Below are positions 10,221-18,847 of a stretch of DNA of 64,000 nucleotides, one piece after another; position 1 is the first letter of the stretch, and every line of letters begins with the position of its first letter. The notes beneath the pieces are model-generated. The model worked only from the letters and a program-made list of their open reading frames with translations. It made no database searches and was not told where the DNA came from. Made by a program: the position numbers and the translations under genes. Origin of the DNA: Glycomyces artemisiae (GTDB lineage: Bacteria; Actinomycetota; Actinomycetes; Mycobacteriales; Micromonosporaceae); contig NZ_PVTJ01000002.1 in assembly GCF_003002955.1 (NCBI RefSeq), forward strand, positions 496,001 to 560,000. The letters are read 5' to 3'.

Positions 10221-10330
10221 CCCGCAGTGCCGTTCAGACTTCGGATCGCACCGAAACCTGAGCCTCTTCGGCTTGACGGGCTCTGGCGGCCCGTCTTCCC
10301 GCAGCGGTACCGCTGCCAGCCGGGCTGGTC
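10200..10330 (-). ncRNA. possible omega (reRNA) region of the TnpB element
   Basis: TnpB nucleases use a guide RNA transcribed from the 3' end of their own gene into the element's right end. Here the tnpB 3' end holds a 16-bp palindrome (10301-10316, GCAGCGGTACCGCTGC) and a second hairpin with AACGGC/GCCGTT arms (10209-10214 and 10229-10234) that spans the tnpB stop and the ATPase stop. The boundaries are guesses; the RNA is inferred from family biology. Confidence 0.25.
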
Positions 10331-11586
10331 TTGTGCGGTTTCTGTCGGGCTGTTTTAGCGTCGCCCGGCAACTCCAGGTCGACGGCCGTACGCACCCGGT
10401 TCGCCAGGTTGCGGGCGGCATTGAGATCGCGGTCGAGCACCATTCCGCAGTGCTGGCACCGAAAGACCCGTTCGGACAAGGACAGCTTGGCTTTCGCCGT
10501 CCCGCAGTTTGAGCAGGTCTTCGAAGTGGGCAGCCACCGGTTGGCGACGACCGTGCTGCCGCCGTTCCATGCGGACTTGTACGTGATCTGTCTTCTGAGT
10601 TCGCCCCAGCCGGCGTCCGAGATCCTGCGGGCGAGCCTGTGGTTCGTGACCATCCCGGCGACGTTGAGGTCTTCGATCACGATGGTGCCGTAGGTCCTGG
10701 CGAGGTTCGTGGTGAGTTTGTGCAACGCGTCGCTGCGCTGTTGAGCGATGCGGGCGTGCGCTTTGTTGAGTCCCGCCCGCGCCCGAAGCCAGCGGGCCGA
10801 TGGTGCAGAACCCGGGGCGGGGCCTCGCCGTCGCGCGAGTTGGCGTCCGGCCTTTCGGAGCCTGGTGAGGGCCTTGTCAAGGTGCTGTGGATTGGGGATG
10901 AACTCACCGGTGGACAGCACCGCAAGGTGTTTGATGCCGAGGTCGACGCCGACCACGGCGGTCGGGCGCTCAGGTGCCCGTTCACGATGCTCGATCTCGC
11001 AGGTGAAGGACACGAACCATCGGTCCCCGCGTCGAGAGAGTATTGCCGACAGGATTCGGCCGGTCCCGCGGCGAAGGTGCCTGTGAAGCTTCGCAGTGTT
11101 CTCGCATGTGCGGATCGTTCCGATGCGGGGAAGCGTGATGTGTCGGCGGTCGTCTTCGACGCGAATCGCTCCGGTGGTGAAAGAACATGAAAGGCGGGAA
11201 CGACGCGACTTGAAGCGCGGGAACCCCATCGGTCTCCCGGCCCGCTCGCGTTGCATGGAGCCTCGCCAGTTCTTCAACGCGGCGGCGAGGTCGGCGCAGC
11301 CGGAGGAGTACGCCTCCTTCGAGTTCTCCTTCCACCAGGGCGCGGCGGAGTCCTTGCGAGCATTCCAGGTCCGCCGGAGTCCGTACGCGGACCAGTCCAG
11401 GTACGGGGTCAGCTCCGGTCCAGCGATGCCGTACGACCGCTCGGCTTCTCGTTGGTCAAGGTTCGCCTTGACCAGGGCGAGCATGTGGTTGTAGGCGAAG
11501 CGGCGACCGCCGCAGTGCGACAAGAAGGCCACAACCTGGTCCGAGCGCGGGTCGAGCGCGAAGCGATATGCCTTCACTACCTTCAT
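10234..11586 (-). CDS. tnpB: TnpB RNA-guided nuclease / IS605-family OrfB, complete
   Basis: The 450-residue protein has all the TnpB hallmarks: RuvC-I Asp215 (GVDLG), RuvC-II Glu305 (VIEDLN), the RuvC-III DRDLNAARN motif (Asp385/387) and a four-cysteine zinc finger (C358, C361, C377, C380). Nothing is missing, so it should be catalytically intact. The start ATG at 11586 follows GGGGAGGTG; a longer frame upstream lacks homology. No TnpA transposase lies near it, so this is a TnpB-only element that would depend on a TnpA elsewhere. It faces the giant ATPase gene and their stop codons are 13 nt apart, leaving almost no room for the element's right end outside the ATPase gene. Base composition is a little less GC-rich than the neighbours. 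Confidence 0.93.
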   Translation of the reverse strand: MKVVKAYRFALDPRSDQVVAFLSHCGGRRFAYNHMLALVKANLDQREAERSYGIAGPELTPYLDWSAYGLRRTWNARKDSAAPWWKENSKEAYSSGCADLAAALKNWRGSMQRERAGRPMGFPRFKSRRSRLSCSFTTGAIRVEDDRRHITLPRIGTIRTCENTAKLHRHLRRGTGRILSAILSRRGDRWFVSFTCEIEHRERAPERPTAVVGVDLGIKHLAVLSTGEFIPNPQHLDKALTRLRKAGRQLARRRGPAPGSAPSARWLRARAGLNKAHARIAQQRSDALHKLTTNLARTYGTIVIEDLNVAGMVTNHRLARRISDAGWGELRRQITYKSAWNGGSTVVANRWLPTSKTCSNCGTAKAKLSLSERVFRCQHCGMVLDRDLNAARNLANRVRTAVDLELPGDAKTARQKPHKTSPAGSGTAAGRRAARARQAEEAQVSVRSEV

Positions 11587-11884
11587 CCGTGCACCTCCCC
11601 GACCAGAACGCTGAAATTCGGACAACAGATCTAACGACCGCCGCTCCCGAAGGTGACGGCGATACGCAAGATTTCTTCCACGCCGGATCCGCGCGCGGCG
11701 TTCGAGATCGGACTGGTCGCAACCCGAAGCGTTCTGGAGCGGGACCGGCGAGGCACGGTACGGTAGACCTCGCCCGCTCCTTGAACACTGGTGCATGGCA
11801 GCACTCAAAAACGTCTACAACCAAAAAGCCACGAGGCGGCATTCGAGCCCTGTAGCCGCCGACCATCGAATAAGGGAGGTCCCC

Positions 11885-12613
11885 GTGCCGACGAAGACGG
11901 GAGATAAGGTCCGGATCATCGTGCTGGGCACCGGCCCCGACGCCGACACCGCCCGTGCCATCGCCGAGTCCGACGCTGATGTCGCGCTCGCCAAACAGTT
12001 CACCAAGACCGTGACCCACCTGGTCGTCGACGACACCGTCAAGGCGACCGAAGCCCGTGTGAAGAAGGCCGAGGAGGCCGGCGTCCCGGTCCTCACCGTC
12101 GCCGAGTTCCGCGCGCTGCTCACCGCCGGCGCCGAGGACGAGACCGAAGCCGAGACCGAGGCCCCCATCGCCGAGGTCGAGGAGACCGTCGAGGACGAGG
12201 CCCCGGACGCGGGCCCGGAGGTCGTCGACGAGCCCGAGGACGAGACCGCCGCCGCGACCGCGGACGTCGAGCCCGAGCCCGTCGCCGCAGTCGAACCCGA
12301 GCCCGTGACCGCGCCCGCCGAAGAGCCGGTCGAGGAGCTGGAGCCGGTCGCCGAGTCCGAGAAGCCTTCGGAGGCGGCGCCGACCGACACCGTCGACACC
12401 GCTGTCGACACCGACGTCGAGACCGAGACCAAGTCCGACGAGCCGGTCGCCGAGGCGATCGAGGAGCCGGAGGAGGCCGCGGCCGACCCCGAGAAGGCCG
12501 TCCCGTCCCAGGCCGAGGCGCCCGCCATCGAATCCGACGAGCCCGAGAAGGCCAAGCCCGGCCTGCTCGCCAAGATCAAGTCGATCTTCGGGCTCACCGG
12601 CGCCCGCAAGTAG
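11885..12613 (+). CDS. small acidic BRCT-like protein
   Basis: Residues 5-75 of this 242-residue protein look like a BRCT fold (VRIIVLGTG at the start, a THLVV strand, then VPVLTVAEF), a module that binds phosphopeptides or DNA ends in repair proteins. Residues 80-220 are low-complexity, rich in Glu, Pro, Ala, Val and Asp. The final 20 residues turn basic (KAKPGLLAKIKSIFG). It has no signal or membrane segment. The GTG start at 11885 is preceded by GGGAGGT. The 298 bases upstream carry no gene and may contain the left end of the TnpB element. The domain call is by eye and moderately sure; function is unknown. Confidence 0.7.
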   Translation: MPTKTGDKVRIIVLGTGPDADTARAIAESDADVALAKQFTKTVTHLVVDDTVKATEARVKKAEEAGVPVLTVAEFRALLTAGAEDETEAETEAPIAEVEETVEDEAPDAGPEVVDEPEDETAAATADVEPEPVAAVEPEPVTAPAEEPVEELEPVAESEKPSEAAPTDTVDTAVDTDVETETKSDEPVAEAIEEPEEAAADPEKAVPSQAEAPAIESDEPEKAKPGLLAKIKSIFGLTGARK

Positions 12614-12626
12614 CGCCCGCGACCCG

Positions 12627-12660
12627 AAAGCCCCGAGCCCGCCGGGCTCGGGGCTTTTCT
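12627..12660 (+). terminator. intrinsic terminator after the BRCT-like gene
   Basis: A perfect 14-bp stem (12627-12640 with 12644-12657) closes a 3-nt loop and runs into a T-tract (12655-12658). It separates the BRCT-like gene from clpB. Confidence 0.9.
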
Positions 12661-12702
12661 GTGGTTCGCTAAGGGCGAACGCGTTGGATTCCGTCGCGAA
12701 AA

Positions 12703-12723
12703 CTTGAGCCGGATAGACTCAAC
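12703..12723 (+). promoter_or_regulatory. HAIR-type HspR operator of clpB
   Basis: CTTGAGC, 7 nt, ACTCAAC. The published HspR-associated inverted repeat is CTTGAGT-N7-ACTCAAG, so each arm differs only at its last base. It sits 30 bp before the clpB start, where HspR-controlled clpB and dnaK promoters carry it. Confidence 0.85.
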
Positions 12724-12753
12724 TCGGCACCCGACGAGAGGAAGGCATCCGCA

Positions 12754-15357
12754 GTGGACGTCAACCGCCTGACCACCAAGAGCCGCGAAGTCATCTCCCA
12801 GGCCGCGCGCACCGCCGCCGCCAACGGCAATCCCGCCGTCGAGCCCTGGCACGTGCTCGACGCGCTGCTCACCGTCGACGGATCCACCGCGCCCGGCCTG
12901 CTCCAGCTCGTCGGCGTCACGCCCGGCACCGTCTCGGCCGAGACCGAGCGCCGCATCGACGAGCTCCCGTCCGCCTCCGGGCCCTCGGTCTCCGAGCCGT
13001 CCATGGCCCGCGACGCCCTGCGCGCCATCAACGCCGCCGACAAGATCGCCACCGACTACGGCGACGAGTACGTCTCCACCGAGCACCTCCTCGCGGGGCT
13101 CGCGCAGGCGGGCGGCGACACCGGCCGCCACCTCACCGAGCTCGGCGCCACCGACAAGAAGCTCATCAGCGCGTTCCCCACGCTGCGCGGCGGCGACCGC
13201 AAGATCTCCTCCTCCGACCCCGAGCAGGGCTACAAGGCCCTGGAGAAGTACGGCGTCGACCTCACCGAGACCGCCCGCTCCGGCAAAGTGGACCCCGTCA
13301 TCGGCCGCGACACCGAGATCCGCCGCGTCGTCCAGGTCCTGTCCCGCCGCACCAAGAACAACCCGGTCCTCATCGGCGAGCCCGGCGTCGGCAAGACCGC
13401 GATCGTCGAGGGCCTCGCCCAGCGCATCGTCGCCGGGGACGTCCCCGAGTCGCTGCGCGACCGCCGCGTCATCCTCCTCGACCTCGCCAGCATGATCGCC
13501 GGGGCCCAGTACCGCGGCCAGTTCGAGGAGCGGTTCAAGTCCGTCATGGAGGAGATCAAGTCCTCCGACGGCGAGATCATCCCGTTCATCGACGAGCTCC
13601 ACACCATGGTCGGCGCCGGGAAGTCCGAGGGCTCCCTCGACGCCGGGAACATGCTCAAGCCCGCCCTCGCGCGCGGCGAGCTCCACATGATCGGCGCCAC
13701 CACCCTCAACGAGTACCGCGAGCACATCGAGAAGGACGCCGCCCTGGAGCGCCGCTTCCAGCAGGTGTACGTCGGCGAGCCGTCCATCGAGGACACCGTC
13801 GCGATCCTCCGCGGCCTCAAGGAGCGCTACGAGGTCCACCACGGCGTGCGCATCACCGACTCCGCGCTGGTCGCCGCCGCGCAGCTCTCGGCCCGGTACA
13901 TCCAGGACCGCCAGCTCCCCGACAAGGCCATCGACCTCGTCGACGAGGCCGCCTCCCGCCTGCGCATCGAGATCGACTCGCGCCCCGAGGAGATCGACCA
14001 GGTCGAGCGGGCCGTGCGCCGCCTGGAGATCGAGGAGACCGCCCTCCAGAACGAGACCGACGACCCGGCCTCGGCCGAGCGCCTCGCGTCCCTCCAGCGC
14101 GAACTCGCCGACGACCGCGAGAAGCTCGCCGCGCTCTCGCGCCAGTGGGAGTCCGAGAAGGGCCGCATCGGCAAGGTCTCCGAGCTGAAGGAGGAGCTCG
14201 ACGACCTCAAGACCCAGGCCGAGCGCGCCGAGCGCGAATACGACCTGGAGAAGGCCGCGCAGCTGCGCTACGGGCGCATCCCCGAGCTGGAGCAGCAGCT
14301 CCAGGACGCCGAGTCCGAGCTCGCCACCGCCGACACCGACCCCGCCCACCAGCCGATGCTGAAAGAGGAGATCGACGCCGACGAGATCGCCGACGTCGTC
14401 TCGTCCTGGACCGGCATCCCCGCCGGGCGCCTCCAGGAGTCCGAGACCCACAAGCTCCTCCACGCCGAGGAGGTGCTCGGCGAGCGCGTCGTGGGCCAGC
14501 TCGAAGCGGTCACCGTCGTCGCCGACGCGCTGCGCCGCGCCCGCGCCGGCCTTTCGGACCCCAACCGGCCCACCGGCTCGTTCATCTTCGCGGGACCCAC
14601 GGGCGTCGGCAAGACCGAGCTCGCGAAGGCCCTCGCCGAGTTCATGTTCGACGACGACCGCGCCATGATCCGCATCGACATGGGCGAGTACACCGAGCAG
14701 CACTCCGTGGCCCGCCTCATCGGGGCCCCGCCCGGGTACGTCGGCTACGAGGAGGGCGGCCAGCTCACCGAGCCCGTGCGCCGCCGCCCGTACTCGGTCG
14801 TGCTCCTCGACGAGGTCGAGAAGGCCCACCCGCGCGTCTTCGACACGCTGCTGCAAGTGCTGGACGACGGTCGCCTGACCGACGGCCAGGGCCGCACCGT
14901 CGACTTCCGCAACGTCATCCTCATCATGACCTCCAACCTCGGCTCGTCGGCCCTGGTCGACCCGCTCCTGGAGGACACGGCCAAGCGCGACCAGGTCCTC
15001 GCGGCGATCCGCTCGCACTTCAAGCCCGAGTTCCTCAACCGCCTCGACGACATCGTCATCTTCCACGCGCTCGAACACGAGCACCTGAAGGCGATCGTCA
15101 CGGTCCAGCTCGGCCACTTGGAGCGCCGCATGGAGGCCCGGCGCCTGCGCCTCGACGTCAACGACGCCGCCAAGTCCTGGCTCGCCGACCGCGGCTTCGA
15201 CCCGGTCTACGGCGCCCGGCCGCTGCGCCGCCTCATCCAGACCTCCATCGGCGACCCCCTCTCCCGCGAGCTCCTGGAAGGCAAGATCACCGACGGCGAC
15301 ACCGTCAAGGTCGCCACCACCGACCTCGGAGACAAGCTCACGGTCACGAAGGGCTGA
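12754..15357 (+). CDS. clpB: ClpB disaggregase
   Basis: The 867-residue product has an N-domain (1-145), nucleotide-binding domain 1 with GEPGVGKT (K214), a coiled-coil M-domain (about 400-530), and nucleotide-binding domain 2 with GPTGVGKT (K620) plus the C-terminal small domain. The M-domain separates ClpB from ClpA and ClpC. ClpB pulls polypeptides out of aggregates together with DnaK/DnaJ/GrpE. No ClpP-binding loop is evident. GTG 12754 follows GAGAGGAAGG. The HAIR operator just upstream predicts heat induction through loss of HspR repression. Confidence 0.97.
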   Translation: MDVNRLTTKSREVISQAARTAAANGNPAVEPWHVLDALLTVDGSTAPGLLQLVGVTPGTVSAETERRIDELPSASGPSVSEPSMARDALRAINAADKIATDYGDEYVSTEHLLAGLAQAGGDTGRHLTELGATDKKLISAFPTLRGGDRKISSSDPEQGYKALEKYGVDLTETARSGKVDPVIGRDTEIRRVVQVLSRRTKNNPVLIGEPGVGKTAIVEGLAQRIVAGDVPESLRDRRVILLDLASMIAGAQYRGQFEERFKSVMEEIKSSDGEIIPFIDELHTMVGAGKSEGSLDAGNMLKPALARGELHMIGATTLNEYREHIEKDAALERRFQQVYVGEPSIEDTVAILRGLKERYEVHHGVRITDSALVAAAQLSARYIQDRQLPDKAIDLVDEAASRLRIEIDSRPEEIDQVERAVRRLEIEETALQNETDDPASAERLASLQRELADDREKLAALSRQWESEKGRIGKVSELKEELDDLKTQAERAEREYDLEKAAQLRYGRIPELEQQLQDAESELATADTDPAHQPMLKEEIDADEIADVVSSWTGIPAGRLQESETHKLLHAEEVLGERVVGQLEAVTVVADALRRARAGLSDPNRPTGSFIFAGPTGVGKTELAKALAEFMFDDDRAMIRIDMGEYTEQHSVARLIGAPPGYVGYEEGGQLTEPVRRRPYSVVLLDEVEKAHPRVFDTLLQVLDDGRLTDGQGRTVDFRNVILIMTSNLGSSALVDPLLEDTAKRDQVLAAIRSHFKPEFLNRLDDIVIFHALEHEHLKAIVTVQLGHLERRMEARRLRLDVNDAAKSWLADRGFDPVYGARPLRRLIQTSIGDPLSRELLEGKITDGDTVKVATTDLGDKLTVTKG

Positions 15358-15372
15358 GCCCGCGACCACCAC

Positions 15373-15407
15373 GAACGCCCGGGACGGCACCGCCGCCCCG
15401 GGCGTTC
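15373..15407 (+). terminator. hairpin after clpB
   Basis: Perfect 11-bp arms GAACGCCCGGG and CCCGGGCGTTC enclose a 13-nt loop. No strong T-run follows, so termination strength is uncertain. Confidence 0.6.
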
Positions 15408-15447
15408 GCCGCATCCGATCCGCGGTCTCCCGCCCGCAACCCCCGGC

Positions 15448-15652
15448 CTGTCGTACCCGCCGGGCACCATCGAAGCCGGGGGCGGCTCCGAGCGCCCGAT
15501 TTGCGGCGGAACCGCCGCGACCCGCCCGACTCCCCGCCAGCGCGTGTCGCGACTCGCCACGCTGTCGTACCCGCCGGGCACCATCGAAGCCGGGGGCGGC
15601 TCGCGCCGCCCGATTCGTCCCGGGCGCGCCGCGACACTCCCGACTCCCCGCC
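15448..15652. repeat. two-copy tandem repeat, 114-bp period
   Basis: An identical 41-bp block occurs at 15448-15488 and again at 15562-15602 (it includes GTACCCGCCGGGCACCATCG). The next 50 bp are similar but diverged. The gap of about 315 bp between the clpB hairpin and the permease start holds this repeat and no credible gene. Confidence 0.85.
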
Positions 15653-15709
15653 CGGGCGCGCCGCCCCACGACCCGGTCACTGAACGTGGCCGCCCCGCCG
15701 AACGCTTCC

Positions 15710-15715
15710 TACCAT
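15710..15715 (+). promoter_or_regulatory. -10 hexamer of the permease gene
   Basis: TACCAT lies 7 nt before GTG 15723 and there is no ribosome site, which suggests a leaderless transcript. Confidence 0.45.
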
Positions 15716-15722
15716 TAGCTCC

Positions 15723-16952
15723 GTGACCGAAACCCCGACGCGCGTGCGGCGCGTCCGCCTCGACTGGCTCGACCTCGGCGTTCTCGGCGTGCTCGGCGTC
15801 GGGCTGGCGTGCTGGGCGAGCGGGGCGCTGCCGAACGGCGACGCGCTCGCGAGCCTCGCGCGCGTGGCGCCGCTCGTGCTGTTCCTCGGCACCGTCATGG
15901 TCATGGTCGCGATCGTGCAGGCCTCGCAGCTCTTCGACGCCGCCGCGCGCGGTCTCGCCCGCTTCGCGCGCGGCAGCCACGCCGCGCTGTTCGCCGCATG
16001 CGTCCTCCTCGCCTCCGCGACCACGATCTTCCTCAACCTCGACACCACGATCGTCCTGCTCACCCCCGTCATGCTCGCCCTCGCCGCCGCCACCCGCGCC
16101 CCGGCCCTCGCGCTCGCCATGACCACCGTCTGGCTCGCGAACACCGCGAGCCTGCTCCTCCCCGTCTCGAACCTGACGAACCTCCTCGCGGCCGACCGCA
16201 TCGGCCTCGACCCCCTCGCCTTCGCCGCCCGCATGTGGGCCCCGCAGCTCGCGGTCATCGCCGTCACGGCGCTCTGCCTCTGGCTCGGCTACTGGCGCCG
16301 CCGCCACCGCGACCTCGACCGCTACGCGATCCCCGCCGAGCCCCTCCCCATCGCCGACCGCCGCCTGTTCTGGACCGCCGCCGCGGTCTGCGCCGCCTTC
16401 GTCCTCGCCGTCGTCGCCGAGCTCCCGATCGCGCTCGCCTCCACCGCCGCCGCGGCCGTCCTCCTCGCCTACTGCCTGCGCCGCCGCCGCGACCTGCTCT
16501 CCTGGGAGCTCATCCCGTGGCGCCTCCTCGCCCTCACCGCCGGGCTGTTCCTCGTCGTCCCCACCCTCATGGCCCACGGCGGCGACGCCCTCGTCTCGGC
16601 CCTCGCGGGCACCGGCGACGGCGACGCGGGCGTCCTCCGCGCGGGCCTCGCCGCCGCGGCCCTGTCGAACCTCGCCAACAACCTGCCCGCCTACGCCGCC
16701 GTCGAATCGGTGATCCCGCATGGGAACCAGGACGCCCTCCTCGGGGTCCTCATCGGCACCAACACCGGCCCGCTGGTCCTCCCGTGGGCCTCCATGGCGA
16801 CGCTCCTGTGGTTCGACCTCGTCACCGGCCGCCGCCCCGGCGTCCCCGAAGGCCAGCGGATCCGAGTCCCCCTCGCGCGGTTCACGGCCACCGGCGCCGT
16901 CCTCGCCGTCACCGCCACCACCGCGGGACTCGCCGCGCTCATCTGGCTCTGA
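15723..16952 (+). CDS. ArsB/citrate-type (SLC13-like) permease
   Basis: This 409-residue protein has about ten hydrophobic segments and two re-entrant-style motifs: FLNLDTTIVLLTPV followed by LLLPVSNLTNL in the first half, and SNLANNLPAY in the second half. These are hallmarks of the ion transporter superfamily containing ArsB, NhaD and citrate carriers. No ArsR or ArsC gene is next to it, so the substrate is not evident; arsenite, Na+/H+ or organic anions are all possible. The GTG at 15723 is preferred because the hydrophobic region begins shortly after it. Confidence 0.85.
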   Translation: MTETPTRVRRVRLDWLDLGVLGVLGVGLACWASGALPNGDALASLARVAPLVLFLGTVMVMVAIVQASQLFDAAARGLARFARGSHAALFAACVLLASATTIFLNLDTTIVLLTPVMLALAAATRAPALALAMTTVWLANTASLLLPVSNLTNLLAADRIGLDPLAFAARMWAPQLAVIAVTALCLWLGYWRRRHRDLDRYAIPAEPLPIADRRLFWTAAAVCAAFVLAVVAELPIALASTAAAAVLLAYCLRRRRDLLSWELIPWRLLALTAGLFLVVPTLMAHGGDALVSALAGTGDGDAGVLRAGLAAAALSNLANNLPAYAAVESVIPHGNQDALLGVLIGTNTGPLVLPWASMATLLWFDLVTGRRPGVPEGQRIRVPLARFTATGAVLAVTATTAGLAALIWL

Positions 16953-17030
16953 ACCAGGTCGCGACCCCGAAAGCAATACCACTATGGAATGAAAGTTCGC
17001 GATTCCACCGAATACCGCAGCATCATTGGT

Positions 17031-17036
17031 CATAGT
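17031..17036 (+). promoter_or_regulatory. -10 hexamer of the exported-protein operon
   Basis: CATAGT ends 6 nt before ATG 17043. It would make the first gene of the operon leaderless; the next two genes have strong ribosome sites instead. Confidence 0.45.
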
Positions 17037-17042
17037 GCATCC

Positions 17043-18038
17043 ATGGCATTCACCGGTCCCTCGGGCGCCACACCACGCCTGTCCCGCCGCGCCCTCCTCA
17101 CCAGCGCCCTGCTCGCCGGGGCCGCGGGCCTCGCGCCCGCCCGTCCCGCCCGCGCCGCCGACGCGCCGCAGATCCGCGCCGCCGCCACCGGCTGGACCGG
17201 CCGCAACGGCGAACTGCTCGTCCTCACCGCCTCGGACGCCGAGTACGCGCTGCGCATCCTCGAACCCGGCGAGGCCACCGAGCCCGGCGCCGACGTCACG
17301 GGCGTCCTCGGCCCGCCCCTCCCGCTGCCCCTGCCCGGCGACTTCACGCCCCACTCCATGGCCGCCACCGGTGCGGTCCTGTGGCTCACCGGCGCAAGGG
17401 AATCCGCGCCCGGCAGGGTCCGGCCCGCGCTCGTGCGCATCGAGGACGCCGACAGCGGCTACGCCGACCTGCCCGTGCCGAAGGACATCGGCGCCGGGCT
17501 CGCCACCGCCATCGCGCCCCTCGGCGCCGACGGCATCGCCGTCGCCATCGAAGGCGGCGCCGACGAGCACCTGACCGCGCTCTCCCGCAGCCGCCTCGCC
17601 GTCACCACCGACGGCGGGAGCACCTGGGCCGCAGGCGAACTCGCCGACGGCCTCGGCGAGGGCTACGGCACCGTGCTCGCCGAGACCGACCGCGGCGTCT
17701 TCGCCGCCGTCGCCGACGGCGCGGGCACCCAGACCGCCCTCAGCGCCCGCCTCGCCGAAGCGGGGACGCCGCAGCTCGTCCTCACCCCCGCCGGGACCTA
17801 CCCGGGCGCGGGCCGCCCCATGGCCGCGGTCGCCGCCGATACGCACGTCAGCCTCTTCTCCGACCGGGACGGCGAGGTCACCGAGACCCGCTTCACCGAC
17901 GACGAGCGCACCGAGGCCGCCTACGGCGGGGCCGCCGCCGACTGCGCCTGCCGCGGGGAGATCCTCGCCGTCCCCGGCCGCCGCGGCATGTGGCTGGAGA
18001 CCGACGGCAGCACCATCCACATCAGAGGAATCAGGTAG
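17043..18038 (+). CDS. Tat-exported protein with an Asp-box-like motif
   Basis: From ATG 17043 the 331-residue product starts with a twin-arginine signal (LSRRALLTSALLAG, cleavage near ARPARA-AD). The mature part is strand-rich, and TTDGGSTW near the middle matches an Asp-box as found in sialidase-type propellers; only one is clear. No catalytic sialidase residues can be pointed to. It is the first gene of a tight three-gene operon (the next start is 15 nt after its stop). A frame opening at 16989 would add 18 residues before the signal. Function unknown; likely an extracellular propeller-type binding protein. Confidence 0.75.
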   Translation: MAFTGPSGATPRLSRRALLTSALLAGAAGLAPARPARAADAPQIRAAATGWTGRNGELLVLTASDAEYALRILEPGEATEPGADVTGVLGPPLPLPLPGDFTPHSMAATGAVLWLTGARESAPGRVRPALVRIEDADSGYADLPVPKDIGAGLATAIAPLGADGIAVAIEGGADEHLTALSRSRLAVTTDGGSTWAAGELADGLGEGYGTVLAETDRGVFAAVADGAGTQTALSARLAEAGTPQLVLTPAGTYPGAGRPMAAVAADTHVSLFSDRDGEVTETRFTDDERTEAAYGGAAADCACRGEILAVPGRRGMWLETDGSTIHIRGIR

Positions 18039-18053
18039 CGATAAGGAGGACCG

Positions 18054-18833
18054 ATGACCTTCCCCAGCAGCAGCAAGGCGTTCGCCCGCTCGACCTGCGA
18101 GCTCCCCGACATCACGCGCGACTGGCTCTACAGCACCGCCTGGAAGATGCGCTACCGGACCGCCTTCAGCGAGAGCGGATTCGGCGTCCACCCCAAGGTC
18201 ACCTCCTTCACGATGCACCAGGAGACCCACACGCAGGCCGGGAAGGTCATGCGCGACCTCAACGCCCTCGGCCAGACCTACGCCCGCAGCGAGGGCCCCT
18301 GGGACTACCAGTGGACCGGCGTCGCCGGGACGAAGGTCTGCAAACCCGGGTACCACCGCTACGGGGCCGCCATCGACTTCACCAGGTTCGACTGGGGCTC
18401 AGGCCATTACGTCGACACCGCCGTCCACGGCAAGGAGAAGCGCCGCTACCTGCGCCGCCGCTACCTCGCGGTGATCGCGGTCTGCCGCAAGCACTTCGGC
18501 ACGGTCCTCCACTGCTACAACGACCCCGACGGCTCCCACTGGAACCACATCCACGCCGACCGCGGCCGCAAGGCCGTCGCCGCCGACTGGGACTACCAGA
18601 CCGACACCACGATCATCCAATGGGCCGCAAGGGATCTCGCGGGCATCACCGACATGGCGATCGACGGCGACTTCGGCCCCCAGACCCGCCAGGGACTGGC
18701 GACCCTCCGCAAGCGCTTCGGCGCCGAGAAGGTCGACCCGACCGCGTCCTCCGCGAACTTCCTCGCCTGGCTCGACCTCATCAGCCGACACGGCATGGCC
18801 GACAAGGACGCCGGGACGTACAAGTCCGGATGA
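18054..18833 (+). CDS. M15/extensin-like peptidase-fold protein
   Basis: The 259-residue protein carries the metal-site pattern of M15-type D-Ala-D-Ala carboxypeptidases and extensin-C domains: HRYGAAIDF at about 101-109 and SHWNHIHAD at about 160-168. A short C-terminal part (MAIDGDFGPQTRQGL, about 200-214) resembles a peptidoglycan-binding repeat. No signal peptide is visible, although both neighbours in the operon are exported. A perfect AAGGAGG sits 7 nt before the ATG, so the start is firm. It could be a cell-wall lytic enzyme exported by a non-classical path, or one that acts inside the cell. The fold is fairly sure, the substrate not. Confidence 0.78.
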   Translation: MTFPSSSKAFARSTCELPDITRDWLYSTAWKMRYRTAFSESGFGVHPKVTSFTMHQETHTQAGKVMRDLNALGQTYARSEGPWDYQWTGVAGTKVCKPGYHRYGAAIDFTRFDWGSGHYVDTAVHGKEKRRYLRRRYLAVIAVCRKHFGTVLHCYNDPDGSHWNHIHADRGRKAVAADWDYQTDTTIIQWAARDLAGITDMAIDGDFGPQTRQGLATLRKRFGAEKVDPTASSANFLAWLDLISRHGMADKDAGTYKSG

Positions 18834-18847
18834 CGAAGGAGGACGAC

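Noticed and set aside
5858-10261. A 1467-codon open frame inside the giant ATPase gene.
   Set aside because: It is arginine-rich and lies in the shifted frame; high GC makes such frames. The AAA+ motifs are all in the other frame.
11779-11811. A pair CTTGAAC...ACTCAAA before the BRCT-like gene that looks like a second HAIR site.
   Set aside because: The spacing is 16 nt instead of 7.
10234-11884. Full boundaries of the TnpB element.
   Set aside because: No TnpA or clear end hairpins on the left; the target motif could not be fixed from one copy.
15448-15652. The repeat considered as a CRISPR fragment.
   Set aside because: Only two copies, 114-bp period with a partly conserved spacer, no cas gene in sight.
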